From assembly GCA_016699695.1 (NCBI GenBank), contig CP065006.1:2852001-2916000 (forward strand): DNA of 64,000 bases, in the 5' to 3' direction. This stretch comes from Bacteroidota bacterium. GTDB taxonomy: Bacteria > Bacteroidota > Bacteroidia > Bacteroidales > UBA10428. Position 1 is the stretch's first letter. Each line of letters begins with the position of its first letter. Positions 1-8,034 of this stretch are shown in pieces. The notes beneath the pieces are model-generated. The model had not been told where the DNA came from. It did not search any database and saw only the letters and a program-made list of their open reading frames with translations. The position numbers and the translations under genes are program-made.

Positions 1-1
1 T

Positions 2-718
2 AAGGAATCTCACTACAAGAAGGCTTTTGAAGAACTTTCGGAATGGAATGGCTCCATGGATAAGGAGTTGGTTGCCCCGACATTGTTTGAAACAAGCCTG
101 GTGATGCTGGTGGAGAATACCTACCGCGATGAATTGGGCGACAGCCTTTACAATCAGTTTATTCAGAATAATACTTTAGTAAGACAGGCTCTGTATGCCC
201 TGATTCAGAAAGGGGAATCAGGTTTTGTCGACAATGTTTTAACCGATGAGGTGGAATCGCTTTCTGATGTAATGACCAATAGTTTCACACAGGCTGTTGA
301 TTACTTAGCAGAAAAATATGGAAAGAATACTTCGCAATGGGAATGGGGTCAATTGCATCAGCTTACTTTAAGCCATCCACTTTCGAAAGTGAAAATCCTT
401 GATATGGTTTTTAATTTCAATCGTGGCCCTTTTGCTGTGAGTGGCAGTTTTCATACTGTGGCTCCTTATTCATTCAGCGGTCTTAAGTTCGGAGAGGTTT
501 ATCATGGTGCTTCGCACCGGAATATCTTTACACCTGGTAACTGGGATCAAGGTTTTGGGGTAATTCCAGGCGGAAACTCTGGTCATATCCGGAGCGAATT
601 TTACATGGACCAGGTGAAGGATTACATAAATGGTAAGTATTACAAGGAAGTGTTCTCGGATGAGCAGGTAAAAACCAGGACAAAATACTACCTCGAATTA
701 TTGCCTGTTGAAGAATAG
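2..718 (+). CDS. Penicillin acylase family protein, C-terminal part (partial at left edge)
   Basis: This is the last 238 codons of a gene that begins left of the window; the frame is open from base 2, so the Met at 56 is internal. The segment WNGSMDKELVAPTLFE and, near the end, GNSGHIRSEFYMDQVKDY fit the C-terminal part of the beta chain of penicillin acylases/acyl-homoserine-lactone acylases (Ntn hydrolases that cleave amide bonds, usually exported). The catalytic N-terminal Ser of the beta chain would lie outside the window, so activity and substrate cannot be judged. It converges on the HU/SPOR gene with only 4 bases between the stops. Confidence 0.8.
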   Translation, partial: KESHYKKAFEELSEWNGSMDKELVAPTLFETSLVMLVENTYRDELGDSLYNQFIQNNTLVRQALYALIQKGESGFVDNVLTDEVESLSDVMTNSFTQAVDYLAEKYGKNTSQWEWGQLHQLTLSHPLSKVKILDMVFNFNRGPFAVSGSFHTVAPYSFSGLKFGEVYHGASHRNIFTPGNWDQGFGVIPGGNSGHIRSEFYMDQVKDYINGKYYKEVFSDEQVKTRTKYYLELLPVEE

Positions 719-722
719 CAGC

Positions 723-1757
723 TTATTCAACTGCTCTGACCCAGGTCTCGGAGCCTTCCTTGGCCCGCACTTTTTTGGCAAACTGGTCAGCCTCTGCGCG
801 CGATGCAAATACATCGTAGCATACAGCATGTGAATTGCCTATGCGTCCAAATTTCTCAGCTTTATAACCTTTTTTCATAAGGTCTTCGACCAGTTTATCG
901 GCATTGGCTTCTTCTCTGAAAACTCCTGCTACTACATAGTATTTGGTACCAATGATGGTTTTCTCAGACGTAGGTGTTTGTGTTGGTTCCCCGATTACAG
1001 GAGTTGAGTCATTGACAATGCCAGTGATAATCTCTTCAGCAACTTCTGATGAATCAGTGAATTCTACTGTAGTTTGGATAGTTTCAGGTTCTGGATTCTT
1101 CTTGCTAAAAAGTGAACTAATCTGCTCATTGAAAAGAAAATATCCGATGATGCTGCCATTTACCACTATTAATACTACCGCCCAAAGCATCAGTTTAACC
1201 CATGAATTCTTTTTGCCCTCTTCGTAATACACATTTTTTTGTGGGATGGGTTCAGGGTTTTTTATAACAACAGGTTTTACCGGCTCTGTAAAACTTGATT
1301 TGCCCGAATCGGGTTTTGCAGGTTGGGTTTCGGGTTTTGGTTCCGGTGTTTGTTTTGTTTCAATGGTGGGTTGGGCCTGAATTTCATTTGTTTCCAACTC
1401 CATAATCGAAGAAGGTTCTGGCTTTTTTGAGTGATCATCCTCTGTTAGAGAATCGCTGAGATAGATTTTTCCCGAGCTGCTTTTTGCCAGGAATCCAATA
1501 ACAGGAAATGGAAAGGCCTCGCCCTTATCAATACTTGCATTAAGATGCTTCACAAAATCACTGACCTTTTTGGCTGCGATAGTAGGCTCTAATTTATATT
1601 TCTCAGCCATGGCACCTACCAGAACCCCATCGTTGTATTGAAGAAATTCGTTAAAAATTACCTTAAAAGGCGATCTGGTTTTTACTATAAAAGCACCGAA
1701 ATCAGGAACTATTATTCGTCCGTTTTCCTTTAACAATGCAATAATCAGGTCTTCCAT
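723..1757 (-). CDS. HU-like domain / SPOR domain single-pass membrane protein
   Basis: The 344-residue protein has three parts. Residues 1 to about 104 resemble the HU-like (CCDC81-type) domain of Bacteroidota: MEDLIIALLKENGRIIVPDF, then GAFIVK and later GFLAKSSSGKIYL. A Pro/Glu/Lys-rich linker follows, then one membrane segment at about 186-209 (WVKLMLWAVVLIVVNGSIIG). A C-terminal SPOR domain occupies about 272-344 (YYVVAGVF at its start); this family binds denuded peptidoglycan glycan strands. The topology implied is HU-like domain in the cytoplasm and SPOR in the periplasm, so a role at the division site or in linking nucleoid and wall is plausible but inferred. The gene stands alone, divergent from ppgK. 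Confidence 0.85.
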   Translation of the reverse strand: MEDLIIALLKENGRIIVPDFGAFIVKTRSPFKVIFNEFLQYNDGVLVGAMAEKYKLEPTIAAKKVSDFVKHLNASIDKGEAFPFPVIGFLAKSSSGKIYLSDSLTEDDHSKKPEPSSIMELETNEIQAQPTIETKQTPEPKPETQPAKPDSGKSSFTEPVKPVVIKNPEPIPQKNVYYEEGKKNSWVKLMLWAVVLIVVNGSIIGYFLFNEQISSLFSKKNPEPETIQTTVEFTDSSEVAEEIITGIVNDSTPVIGEPTQTPTSEKTIIGTKYYVVAGVFREEANADKLVEDLMKKGYKAEKFGRIGNSHAVCYDVFASRAEADQFAKKVRAKEGSETWVRAVE

Positions 1758-1794
1758 GGCGGTTTTGTTTTCAATAAAACTAATATCAAAATTA

Positions 1795-1841
1795 TTAAAT
1801 TATTATTGGTCAGACTTTTAAAGTTGTCAACAATAATTTAA
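1795..1841. repeat. AT-rich inverted repeat in divergent promoter region
   Basis: TTAAATTATT at 1795-1804 is matched by its reverse complement AATAATTTAA at 1832-1841, with a 27-base spacer. It lies between the divergent HU/SPOR gene and ppgK. It could be an operator or simply the result of AT richness; there is no T-tract that would make it a clear terminator. Confidence 0.35.
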
Positions 1842-1909
1842 TTTCATTAAGACAAAAAAAAATGACATATTTACTGTATTAAACAAGCGGTGCCTGTAAA
1901 ATTTTAGTG

Positions 1910-2677
1910 ATGAAAATTGTAGAAGTGTTAGGTATAGATGTGGGTGGGTCTGCTGTAAAAGGAGCCCCGGTAGATACAAAAGGCGGAAGCTTGCTTCAGG
2001 ATCGCTACCGGATTGCCACACCCATACCGGTGTCGCCCCAACAACTGGCAGAGCATGTAAACCAGATAGCACAATATTTCAACTGGAAAGGACCCATTGG
2101 GGTAGGTTTTCCGGCAGTAGTGCTGAATGGAGTTGTAAAAACAGCCTCTAACATTGACAAAAGCTGGATTGGTACCAATGCACAGCAATTGTTTACCAAG
2201 GTAACCGGGTGTCCAACAGTGGTGGTAAACGATGCCGATGCCGCAGGCATGGCTGAAATGCGTTTTGGCGAAGGACAGAAAATAAAAGGAACAGTGTTGC
2301 TGCTTACAATTGGAACTGGTATTGGTAGCGCTTTATTTACCAACGGAAAGTTGGTGTCGAACACTGAAATGGGGCATGTTTTCCTGAATAACGGACTCGT
2401 TGCTGAAAAATTTGCTGCCGATTCAGTTCGCCAGGCCGAAGAACTTGACTGGGAAGCCTGGTCGGAGCGTTTAAATGTATACTTGACGGAGATGGAAAAA
2501 TTGTTCTGGCCAGAACTAATTATTATTGGAGGCGGTGTGAGCAAAAAACCTGAGAAATTTCTTCCGGCTATCCACATTAAAACTCCTGTTGTAATGGCAA
2601 AACAACGCAACGAAGCTGGTATTGTTGGAGCTGCAGTAGCCGCTAAAAAGCAGTTTAAGAAAGTAGATATTTCATAG
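1910..2677 (+). CDS. ppgK: Polyphosphate glucokinase (ROK family)
   Basis: The 255-residue protein phosphorylates glucose to glucose-6-phosphate, in this family using polyphosphate and often also ATP. The N-terminal phosphate loop reads LGIDVGGSAVKGAPVDT. The pair of motifs VVVNDADAAGMAEMRFGEG and LTIGTGIGSALFTNGKLVSN followed by TEMGH is characteristic of PPGK rather than ordinary ROK glucokinases, which carry a zinc-binding Cys cluster that is missing here. The second Asp of NDADAAG is the expected catalytic base region. A GTG lies directly before the chosen ATG at 1910. It probably feeds glucose from alpha-glucan breakdown (amylase and MalQ elsewhere in the window) into glycolysis. Confidence 0.88.
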   Translation: MKIVEVLGIDVGGSAVKGAPVDTKGGSLLQDRYRIATPIPVSPQQLAEHVNQIAQYFNWKGPIGVGFPAVVLNGVVKTASNIDKSWIGTNAQQLFTKVTGCPTVVVNDADAAGMAEMRFGEGQKIKGTVLLLTIGTGIGSALFTNGKLVSNTEMGHVFLNNGLVAEKFAADSVRQAEELDWEAWSERLNVYLTEMEKLFWPELIIIGGGVSKKPEKFLPAIHIKTPVVMAKQRNEAGIVGAAVAAKKQFKKVDIS

Positions 2678-2974
2678 TAGGGTTTGATGCTAATCTGACA
2701 GCAGAAAGGAATCCTAAGTCCTATTACGATTGAAAAATGTGTTTAATTTTTTTTGTTCGATCAGTTTTTATTGGAACAAATAATGAAGTTGAAAATTAAA
2801 CATCGAATCATAATATAACTCCGAACTTTTTGATTTTTTAATGGTTTAGAAATTGATAGAATCAAGTTCTAAAAATAATACATATCAAAGTTGATAAAGT
2901 GAAAGAAAGCAGCCTTTTTATGTATGGTAGAATTTAATTTTTGTGTATTCACTAAATAGGAGAGGGTTATAGCA

Positions 2975-3223
2975 ATGAAATGTCCAAATTGTAATGTTAA
3001 TCTTGTAATGACTGACAGAAGTGGAATAGAGATTGACTACTGTCCGGATTGCCGTGGTGTTTGGCTTGACCGTGGCGAACTTGATAAAATAATTGAACGT
3101 TCGTCACAAAACATAAAAGATGTACAGCACGATCACTATTCTGAAAAACAAAGATATGTAGCTGATAAGGAATATCACTATAAAAAGAGAAAAGGATTGT
3201 TGGGTGAATTGTTTGATTTTTAA
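2975..3223 (+). CDS. Small zinc-ribbon protein (zf-TFIIB family)
   Basis: This 82-residue protein starts with CPNC and continues with YCPDCRGVWLDRGELDKII, giving the four cysteines of the TFIIB-type zinc ribbon and the Trp-Leu-Asp-Arg-Gly-Glu-Leu signature of the family. The remainder is a charged, Lys/Tyr/His-rich tail ending GLLGELFDF. The molecular role of these small proteins is not known; nucleic-acid binding is only assumed from the fold. A purine-rich stretch (AGGAGAGG, about 2958-2965) precedes the start. The 297 bases upstream (2678-2974) are AT-rich and hold no gene that I can see. Confidence 0.8.
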   Translation: MKCPNCNVNLVMTDRSGIEIDYCPDCRGVWLDRGELDKIIERSSQNIKDVQHDHYSEKQRYVADKEYHYKKRKGLLGELFDF

Positions 3224-3368
3224 TGGAATTATCCTTTTAGAGAACTGTTCTTTTTGAAAGATGGATTATCAAATATGCTAGGCAGATAAAAAAAACCAAA
3301 CCTGCTAACTTACATACTAATGGGTGTTTTTGCCACTAACATCATAAACACATGATTATCCTTGGATG

Positions 3369-3980
3369 TTAAGCATCGAATGGTTGCCGGTTAAGGATTG
3401 ACCTGCCTAAGGTGATTTCGTCGGTAAACTCAAGTTCATTTCCTATCGAGATACCTCTTGCAATAATTGATACTTTCACTCCCGTAGGTTTTAACTTACG
3501 GTTCAGGAAATAATTGGTCGTATCGCCTTCCATGGTGGTGCTAAGGGCCAATATCACTTCTGCAACCGAATTGTCCTGCAATCGGGCAAGTAAACTGTCG
3601 ATGGTTAAATCCTGCGGCCCTATGCCTTCCATGGGCGAGATCGTTCCACCCAAGACATGGTAAAGTCCATTGTATTGCTGGGTCTGTTCGATCGAAAGAA
3701 TATCCTTAATGCTTTCTACCACACAAATAGTGTTACGATCGCGTTTGGGCGATGCACAAATGGCACAAAGCTCAGTATCGGAGAGGTTATGGCAGGTAGT
3801 GCAAAACTTAACATGTTGCAGGAATTCTTCGATGGCATGGGTGAATAGCAGCGATTTGCTTTTTCCCTGTTTCAGTAAAAACAAAACCATACGCAGTGCA
3901 GTACGCTCACCAATGCCCGGCAAACCGGAGAATTGCTCCACGGCAGCAGTCAGTAATTGCGAGGGATAGGTTTTGTTCAT
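3369..3980 (-). CDS. recR: Recombination mediator RecR
   Basis: RecR works with RecO (and RecF) to load RecA on gapped single-stranded DNA. The protein shows the helix-hairpin-helix start (FSGLPGIGERTALRMVLFLL), a four-Cys zinc finger (CTTCHNLSDTELCAIC) and a Toprim domain beginning ICVVESIKDILSIEQT with HVLGGTISPMEGIGP. The end, EITLGRSILNRQPF, is also typical. The frame is open 29 codons further upstream to 4067, but the normal RecR N-terminus and a length of 203 residues point to the ATG at 3980. It is divergent from the Na+/solute symporter gene. Confidence 0.93.
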   Translation of the reverse strand: MNKTYPSQLLTAAVEQFSGLPGIGERTALRMVLFLLKQGKSKSLLFTHAIEEFLQHVKFCTTCHNLSDTELCAICASPKRDRNTICVVESIKDILSIEQTQQYNGLYHVLGGTISPMEGIGPQDLTIDSLLARLQDNSVAEVILALSTTMEGDTTNYFLNRKLKPTGVKVSIIARGISIGNELEFTDEITLGRSILNRQPFDA

Positions 3981-4122
3981 ACTTGTGTTCTCAGTGCTAT
4001 GATGGTTTTTAGGTGTCAGGCTGTAAAAATAATCATTGTAGCGCACTGAAGAAAAAGAATTTATCACAACGGAATTTTCAGTAATCCATTTCTTTTGTTA
4101 TTCTTGCAGCATAATTAATAGT

Positions 4123-5571
4123 ATGTCGCCAACCACCATCATTTTCTTCATTCTGGCCTATTTTGGAATTCTGGTTATCATGGGAATTATTACTTCCCGT
4201 AAGGCCAATAACCTGTCATTTTTTATTGGCAACCGCAAATCGCCCTGGTACCTTGTGGCTTTTGGTATGATCGGAGCCTCCCTCTCAGGAGTTACTTTTT
4301 TGTCGGTTCCCGGATGGGTGCTTACCAACAAGTTTTTTTACATGCAAATGGTAATGGGTTACTTCATGGGTTATCTGGTAATTGTGTTTGTTCTTCTACC
4401 AATTTATTACCGAATGCAACTGACTTCTATCTATACCTATTTGAACGAACGCTATGGAAAGATAAGCTATAAAACGGGGGCCAGTCTTTTCCTTGTATCG
4501 CGATTAATTGGTTCTGCCTTTCGCTTGTTTCTGGTAGCCAATGTGTTGCAACTGGTTGTTTTCGATAAAATAAATGTACCCTTTTCAATGACAGTGGCTC
4601 TTACTCTGATATTCATCTGGATTTATACCTTTCGGGGTGGAATTAAAACCATTGTATGGACCGATACCTTTCAGACCTTTTTTATGCTGTTAGCCGTATT
4701 GCTTTCTGTTTGGTATATTGTACAGTCGATGGATATTGGTTTTTTCGGTGCAGCAAAAATGATTGCAAAAAGTGAGTACGGACAGGTATTTGATTTCTCG
4801 AATTGGCGTTCGGAGAGTTTTTTCATAAAATATTTTCTCAGTGGGGCTTTTATTACCATTGTAATGACCGGACTGGACCAGGATATGATGCAGAAGAATC
4901 TGAGTTGCCGCAGTTTGAGAGATGCACAAAAAAATATGTTAAGTTACAGTGCGGCCTTTGTTCCTGTAAACCTCCTATTCCTTTCCCTTGGAGCCTTGCT
5001 TTATATTTATGCCAGTCAAAATGGAATTTTGTTGCCGGAGCGCACCGACGATGTGTTTCAACATATTGCCATGAATGGCTATTTACCTGCAATTGTAGGT
5101 GTTTTGTTTATACTCGGACTCATTGCTGCAGCCTATTCCACGGCCGACTCAGCCCTTACAGCGCTTACCACTTCTTTTCTTATCGACATTTTGGGTGCTG
5201 GGCAGATGCCCGAAGCCCGGTTAAAAAGAACCCGCATCATCGTACATTTGGGTATGTCGTTGATGATAGCTTTGATTATTATTGTTTTTAATGCCTTTAA
5301 CAATGCAAGTGTAATCAGTTCGCTATTTAAGGCTGCAGGCTATACGTACGGTCCCTTATTGGCCATGTTTGCATTTGGAATTTTCAGCAAACGCCAAATA
5401 CACGAAAAGTATATTCCGGTTTTAGCCATCGCTTCGCCTGTGGCCATGTTCTTTCTGAACAAATATTCTGCTGAATTATTCTGGGGATATAAAATGGGTT
5501 TTGAAGTGCTGATCTACAACGCGATTATTGTATTGGCGGGAATGTTTTTTCTGAGTTACCGGAAGGTATAA
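4123..5571 (+). CDS. Sodium:solute symporter (SSS family)
   Basis: The 482-residue integral membrane protein has about 13 hydrophobic segments and SSS family traits: the N-terminal SPWYLVAFGMIGASLSGVTF segment, the stretch FRGGIKTIVWTDTFQTFFML, and AAAYSTADSALTALTTSF in the eighth/ninth helix region, where the Na2 site lies in vSGLT-like proteins. It moves a solute (sugar, amino acid, carboxylate or similar) with Na+ across the inner membrane; the sequence does not tell which. It is monocistronic: upstream recR is divergent and downstream lies a gene-free stretch. Confidence 0.85.
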   Translation: MSPTTIIFFILAYFGILVIMGIITSRKANNLSFFIGNRKSPWYLVAFGMIGASLSGVTFLSVPGWVLTNKFFYMQMVMGYFMGYLVIVFVLLPIYYRMQLTSIYTYLNERYGKISYKTGASLFLVSRLIGSAFRLFLVANVLQLVVFDKINVPFSMTVALTLIFIWIYTFRGGIKTIVWTDTFQTFFMLLAVLLSVWYIVQSMDIGFFGAAKMIAKSEYGQVFDFSNWRSESFFIKYFLSGAFITIVMTGLDQDMMQKNLSCRSLRDAQKNMLSYSAAFVPVNLLFLSLGALLYIYASQNGILLPERTDDVFQHIAMNGYLPAIVGVLFILGLIAAAYSTADSALTALTTSFLIDILGAGQMPEARLKRTRIIVHLGMSLMIALIIIVFNAFNNASVISSLFKAAGYTYGPLLAMFAFGIFSKRQIHEKYIPVLAIASPVAMFFLNKYSAELFWGYKMGFEVLIYNAIIVLAGMFFLSYRKV

Positions 5572-5894
5572 GCCAGCGAGCAGACTTGAAACCAAAAACA
5601 TAAGATGATTTGGATAAAAGTCGATTGCTGAGTTAGTGTGAGTAATATTATTTCAGAATTGGCGTATCCACTTTAATCATTCAAAGTTTTTCAATTCTGT
5701 TGAAAAAGATGATATAGAGGCCAAAAATAGTTGGTAAAAAGTTTTTTATTCCTTGTCACTATTGAGATACAAAAGAGTTAATTGGATTTTGTTTCAGTTA
5801 ACTCATTTACATTTATGAAAATATCAAAAAGATTCATGCTAAAATGGATGCATAAAGTAACCACTTTCCAACAAGGATAATTAATAGAGGGTTG
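5572..5894. other. Intergenic stretch, no gene seen
   Basis: These 323 bases separate the symporter from the end of the minus-strand glycosyltransferase gene. The sequence is AT-rich and has stops in all frames. I see no convincing terminator hairpin, RNA gene or repeat. Confidence 0.5.
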
Positions 5895-6956
5895 TTATGA
5901 ACCAATTAATTTGTAAAATGCCTCTTTTCTTTGGTCGATATGAAAATTCTCTAATATACGTGTACGTGCTGTTTGGGATAGCATCATTCTGGTATGTTCA
6001 TCTGCAAGGAGAATTTCTGTGAAACGATTTTGTAGATACTTTAAATCTGAATGCTCCATAATATAGCCAGTATTGGATATTATATTCGGCATTGCCCCAA
6101 CTGCAGATCCGATTGGTATACAACCGCATAACATGGCCTCGCAAATGGCATTCGGAAATCCTTCGGAAATAGATAATTGAACAACATATTGACTGGTAAG
6201 CAAATATTCTTTCATTTTTTTCTGGGCAAGGAATGAAATAAGGGTCACATTTTCAGATACCTTTCCTAATCGCTCAATCATTTGGTCCGAAATACCGACT
6301 ACAGTAAAATTGCATTGAGGATATATTTTTGCCAGTTCTAAAAGCAGGTCAATTCCTTTCAGTTTCAATCGCATATTATCTGGAATGGCAGCAATCGCAA
6401 TAAAAGAGTCTGGCCGTTTGGGAGATATATCGTGCGAAAAGAATACCGGATCAAAGCCATTGTAGATAACCTCATAAGGAGTTGAAACTTTGGGTAAATG
6501 GTATTTATATCCCTGAAACTGGTAATGCTGTGGTTCGAAATACTGGTATTGGCTGAAGACAAGCGATTCGTCCACAGGTATCAATTTGCTGCACAACCGA
6601 TATGACCACCTGATAAAGGTTCTGAGCAGAGGTTTTCGCAAACTACCGTATTGAATGGTAGGAAAAGACACACAATCGGCACCACCTAATATAATGTACA
6701 CTGGTTTGCCGGCCATTCGACCCAACAAGGCGGGTAAAAACGACCAATAACCTCCGAACATTACAAAAATGGCCTTACACCTAAAAAGATAACGCAGAAT
6801 AAACACCAACTGCCTTACAAAATTCCATGCGGCAAGCTGTTTGTTTCCCCAATGATGCTTTGGCGTGATAACCCTGAATTTCTCTGACAAAAAATCAAGG
6901 TCGCGCTTAATGAAGGTCGCAAAAGTAGGATAAATATAAAGTATTGTCGACTTCAT
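5895..6956 (-). CDS. Glycosyltransferase, GT-B fold (group 1-like)
   Basis: The 353-residue protein has the two-domain layout of GT4-like glycosyltransferases. The N-terminal half has hydrophobic strands (IFVMFGGYW, PVYIILGGADCVSFPT); the C-terminal half has the nucleotide-sugar site, with SEGFPNAICEAMLCGCIPIG, where the Glu-x7-Glu-like motif sits, after VTLISFLAQKKMKEYLLTSQ. It probably transfers a sugar onto a polysaccharide or lipid precursor; donor and acceptor are unknown. An ATG at 6974 would overlap the upstream methyltransferase gene, but the ATG at 6956 (2 bases after that gene's stop) fits tight co-transcription better. The pair looks like a small surface-glycan fragment. Confidence 0.75.
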   Translation of the reverse strand: MKSTILYIYPTFATFIKRDLDFLSEKFRVITPKHHWGNKQLAAWNFVRQLVFILRYLFRCKAIFVMFGGYWSFLPALLGRMAGKPVYIILGGADCVSFPTIQYGSLRKPLLRTFIRWSYRLCSKLIPVDESLVFSQYQYFEPQHYQFQGYKYHLPKVSTPYEVIYNGFDPVFFSHDISPKRPDSFIAIAAIPDNMRLKLKGIDLLLELAKIYPQCNFTVVGISDQMIERLGKVSENVTLISFLAQKKMKEYLLTSQYVVQLSISEGFPNAICEAMLCGCIPIGSAVGAMPNIISNTGYIMEHSDLKYLQNRFTEILLADEHTRMMLSQTARTRILENFHIDQRKEAFYKLIGS

Positions 6957-6958
6957 TT

Positions 6959-7681
6959 TTACTTGCCTGTCCATTTCGAAAGCGCAAACTTAATCCGCGA
7001 GATTGTTTTAGCCTTGATTATTTTTATTTGTGGCAATGCGATTAAATTTACCTGATAGTCTTTTCTGAAAATCATGTAGACATAATCAGCCACAGTATGA
7101 TGCAAATTGGTGGGGGTATAATTTACCAACACAAGCTTGTTGGCATAAGCATTTTCAATAAGGGTGCTGGCATCCAACGACTGATCGATTATCTGCAGCT
7201 TTTCAGGAGTATGCAAACGAATGTAATCCAATGCTTTCGGATGAGGAATATGAATGAAGAGTAATGATTGCTCATGCATATGTTCCGCTAAAATCTGAAA
7301 TACCTTTCGATGTTGTTCAACTGGTACATGTTCCAGAACATCGGGTAATACAATAAAATCAAATTTTTTGGAGTGACTGAATTCATAAATGTCAGAAACA
7401 ACAAATTCCAGATTTTTTACTTTCGATAAGCGTTTTCGTGCAATTTCAACCGATTCTGTACTAATATCGACTGCAACCATACTACCCCTAGTAATATACT
7501 GTGAAAGCAATTCGGTGAGGGTACCCACGCCGCAACCAATTTCTAACACGCGACTGCTTTTCCTGAGTCCTGCAAGGCGTAAATACTCTAGAATTTTATA
7601 ATGCCTGATTGTAATACCCGTTTGTATTTGCTGGCTGGCAAAATTGTTATACCAATTTTCTACTTTTTTCTCTGTACTCAT
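6959..7681 (-). CDS. Class I SAM-dependent methyltransferase
   Basis: The 240-residue protein has a Rossmann-type SAM site: motif I VLEIGCGVGTLTELL, the acidic residue after strand 2 in MVAVDISTESVEIARKRL, and LEFVVSDIYEF and DFIVLPDVLEHVP for motifs II/III. It is of the Methyltransf_11/23 type that acts on small molecules, lipids or sugars; the substrate is not recognisable. It is the first gene of a two-gene unit with the glycosyltransferase, so methylation of a glycan or lipid intermediate is a reasonable guess. Confidence 0.82.
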   Translation of the reverse strand: MSTEKKVENWYNNFASQQIQTGITIRHYKILEYLRLAGLRKSSRVLEIGCGVGTLTELLSQYITRGSMVAVDISTESVEIARKRLSKVKNLEFVVSDIYEFSHSKKFDFIVLPDVLEHVPVEQHRKVFQILAEHMHEQSLLFIHIPHPKALDYIRLHTPEKLQIIDQSLDASTLIENAYANKLVLVNYTPTNLHHTVADYVYMIFRKDYQVNLIALPQIKIIKAKTISRIKFALSKWTGK

Positions 7682-8034
7682 TTTAACACTTTTGGGTAGT
7701 GACCTTTTAAAACAATATAATCTAAACTTTGATGATCTTTTGTTGAATGAATGATATTAAAACTTTAAATTCATTAATGGGCTGGGTATAACTTAACTAT
7801 TCAGAGGCACCAAAAATACTCCAAATCAGAGATCAAAAATAGAATTATTAGAAGAACTGGCAATACTTTTTGAAATCAGGTTTAGAAGGAAATATTTTCC
7901 GATTTTAAATGCAATCAATTGTAGATAAAACATTTCGGTTTAAACTTCGTTTTTATTGTAAGAATTTATGAATTCGATATATTTGGAAGAAAGTATTAAA
8001 CCACGTAAGAATTAACAATAAAACTACTGCCACC
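7682..8034. other. Divergent intergenic region
   Basis: These 353 bases lie between the minus-strand methyltransferase and the plus-strand lipoprotein. No ORF or RNA gene was recognised. The only interpretable element is a promoter-like box near 7955-7985, listed separately. Confidence 0.5.
7955..7985 (+). promoter_or_regulatory. Putative Bacteroidota-type promoter of the lipoprotein gene
   Basis: TATATTTG at 7978-7985 matches the -7 consensus TAnnTTTG of the Bacteroidota primary sigma factor. ATTG at 7955-7958, 19 bases upstream, could serve as a weak -33 element. A start near 7992 would leave about 43 bases of leader. Confidence 0.45.

Noticed and set aside
2005..2610. A 201-codon minus-strand frame
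   Set aside because: It is antisense to ppgK, with Ser/Pro-rich low-complexity sequence and no recognisable domain.
3224..3368. A terminator between the zinc-ribbon gene and recR
   Set aside because: AGAGAACTGTTCTTTTT is a palindrome whose centre leaves no usable loop, so a stable hairpin is unlikely.
4803..5291. A 162-codon plus-strand frame
   Set aside because: It lies out of frame inside the symporter gene, which has a clear family match.
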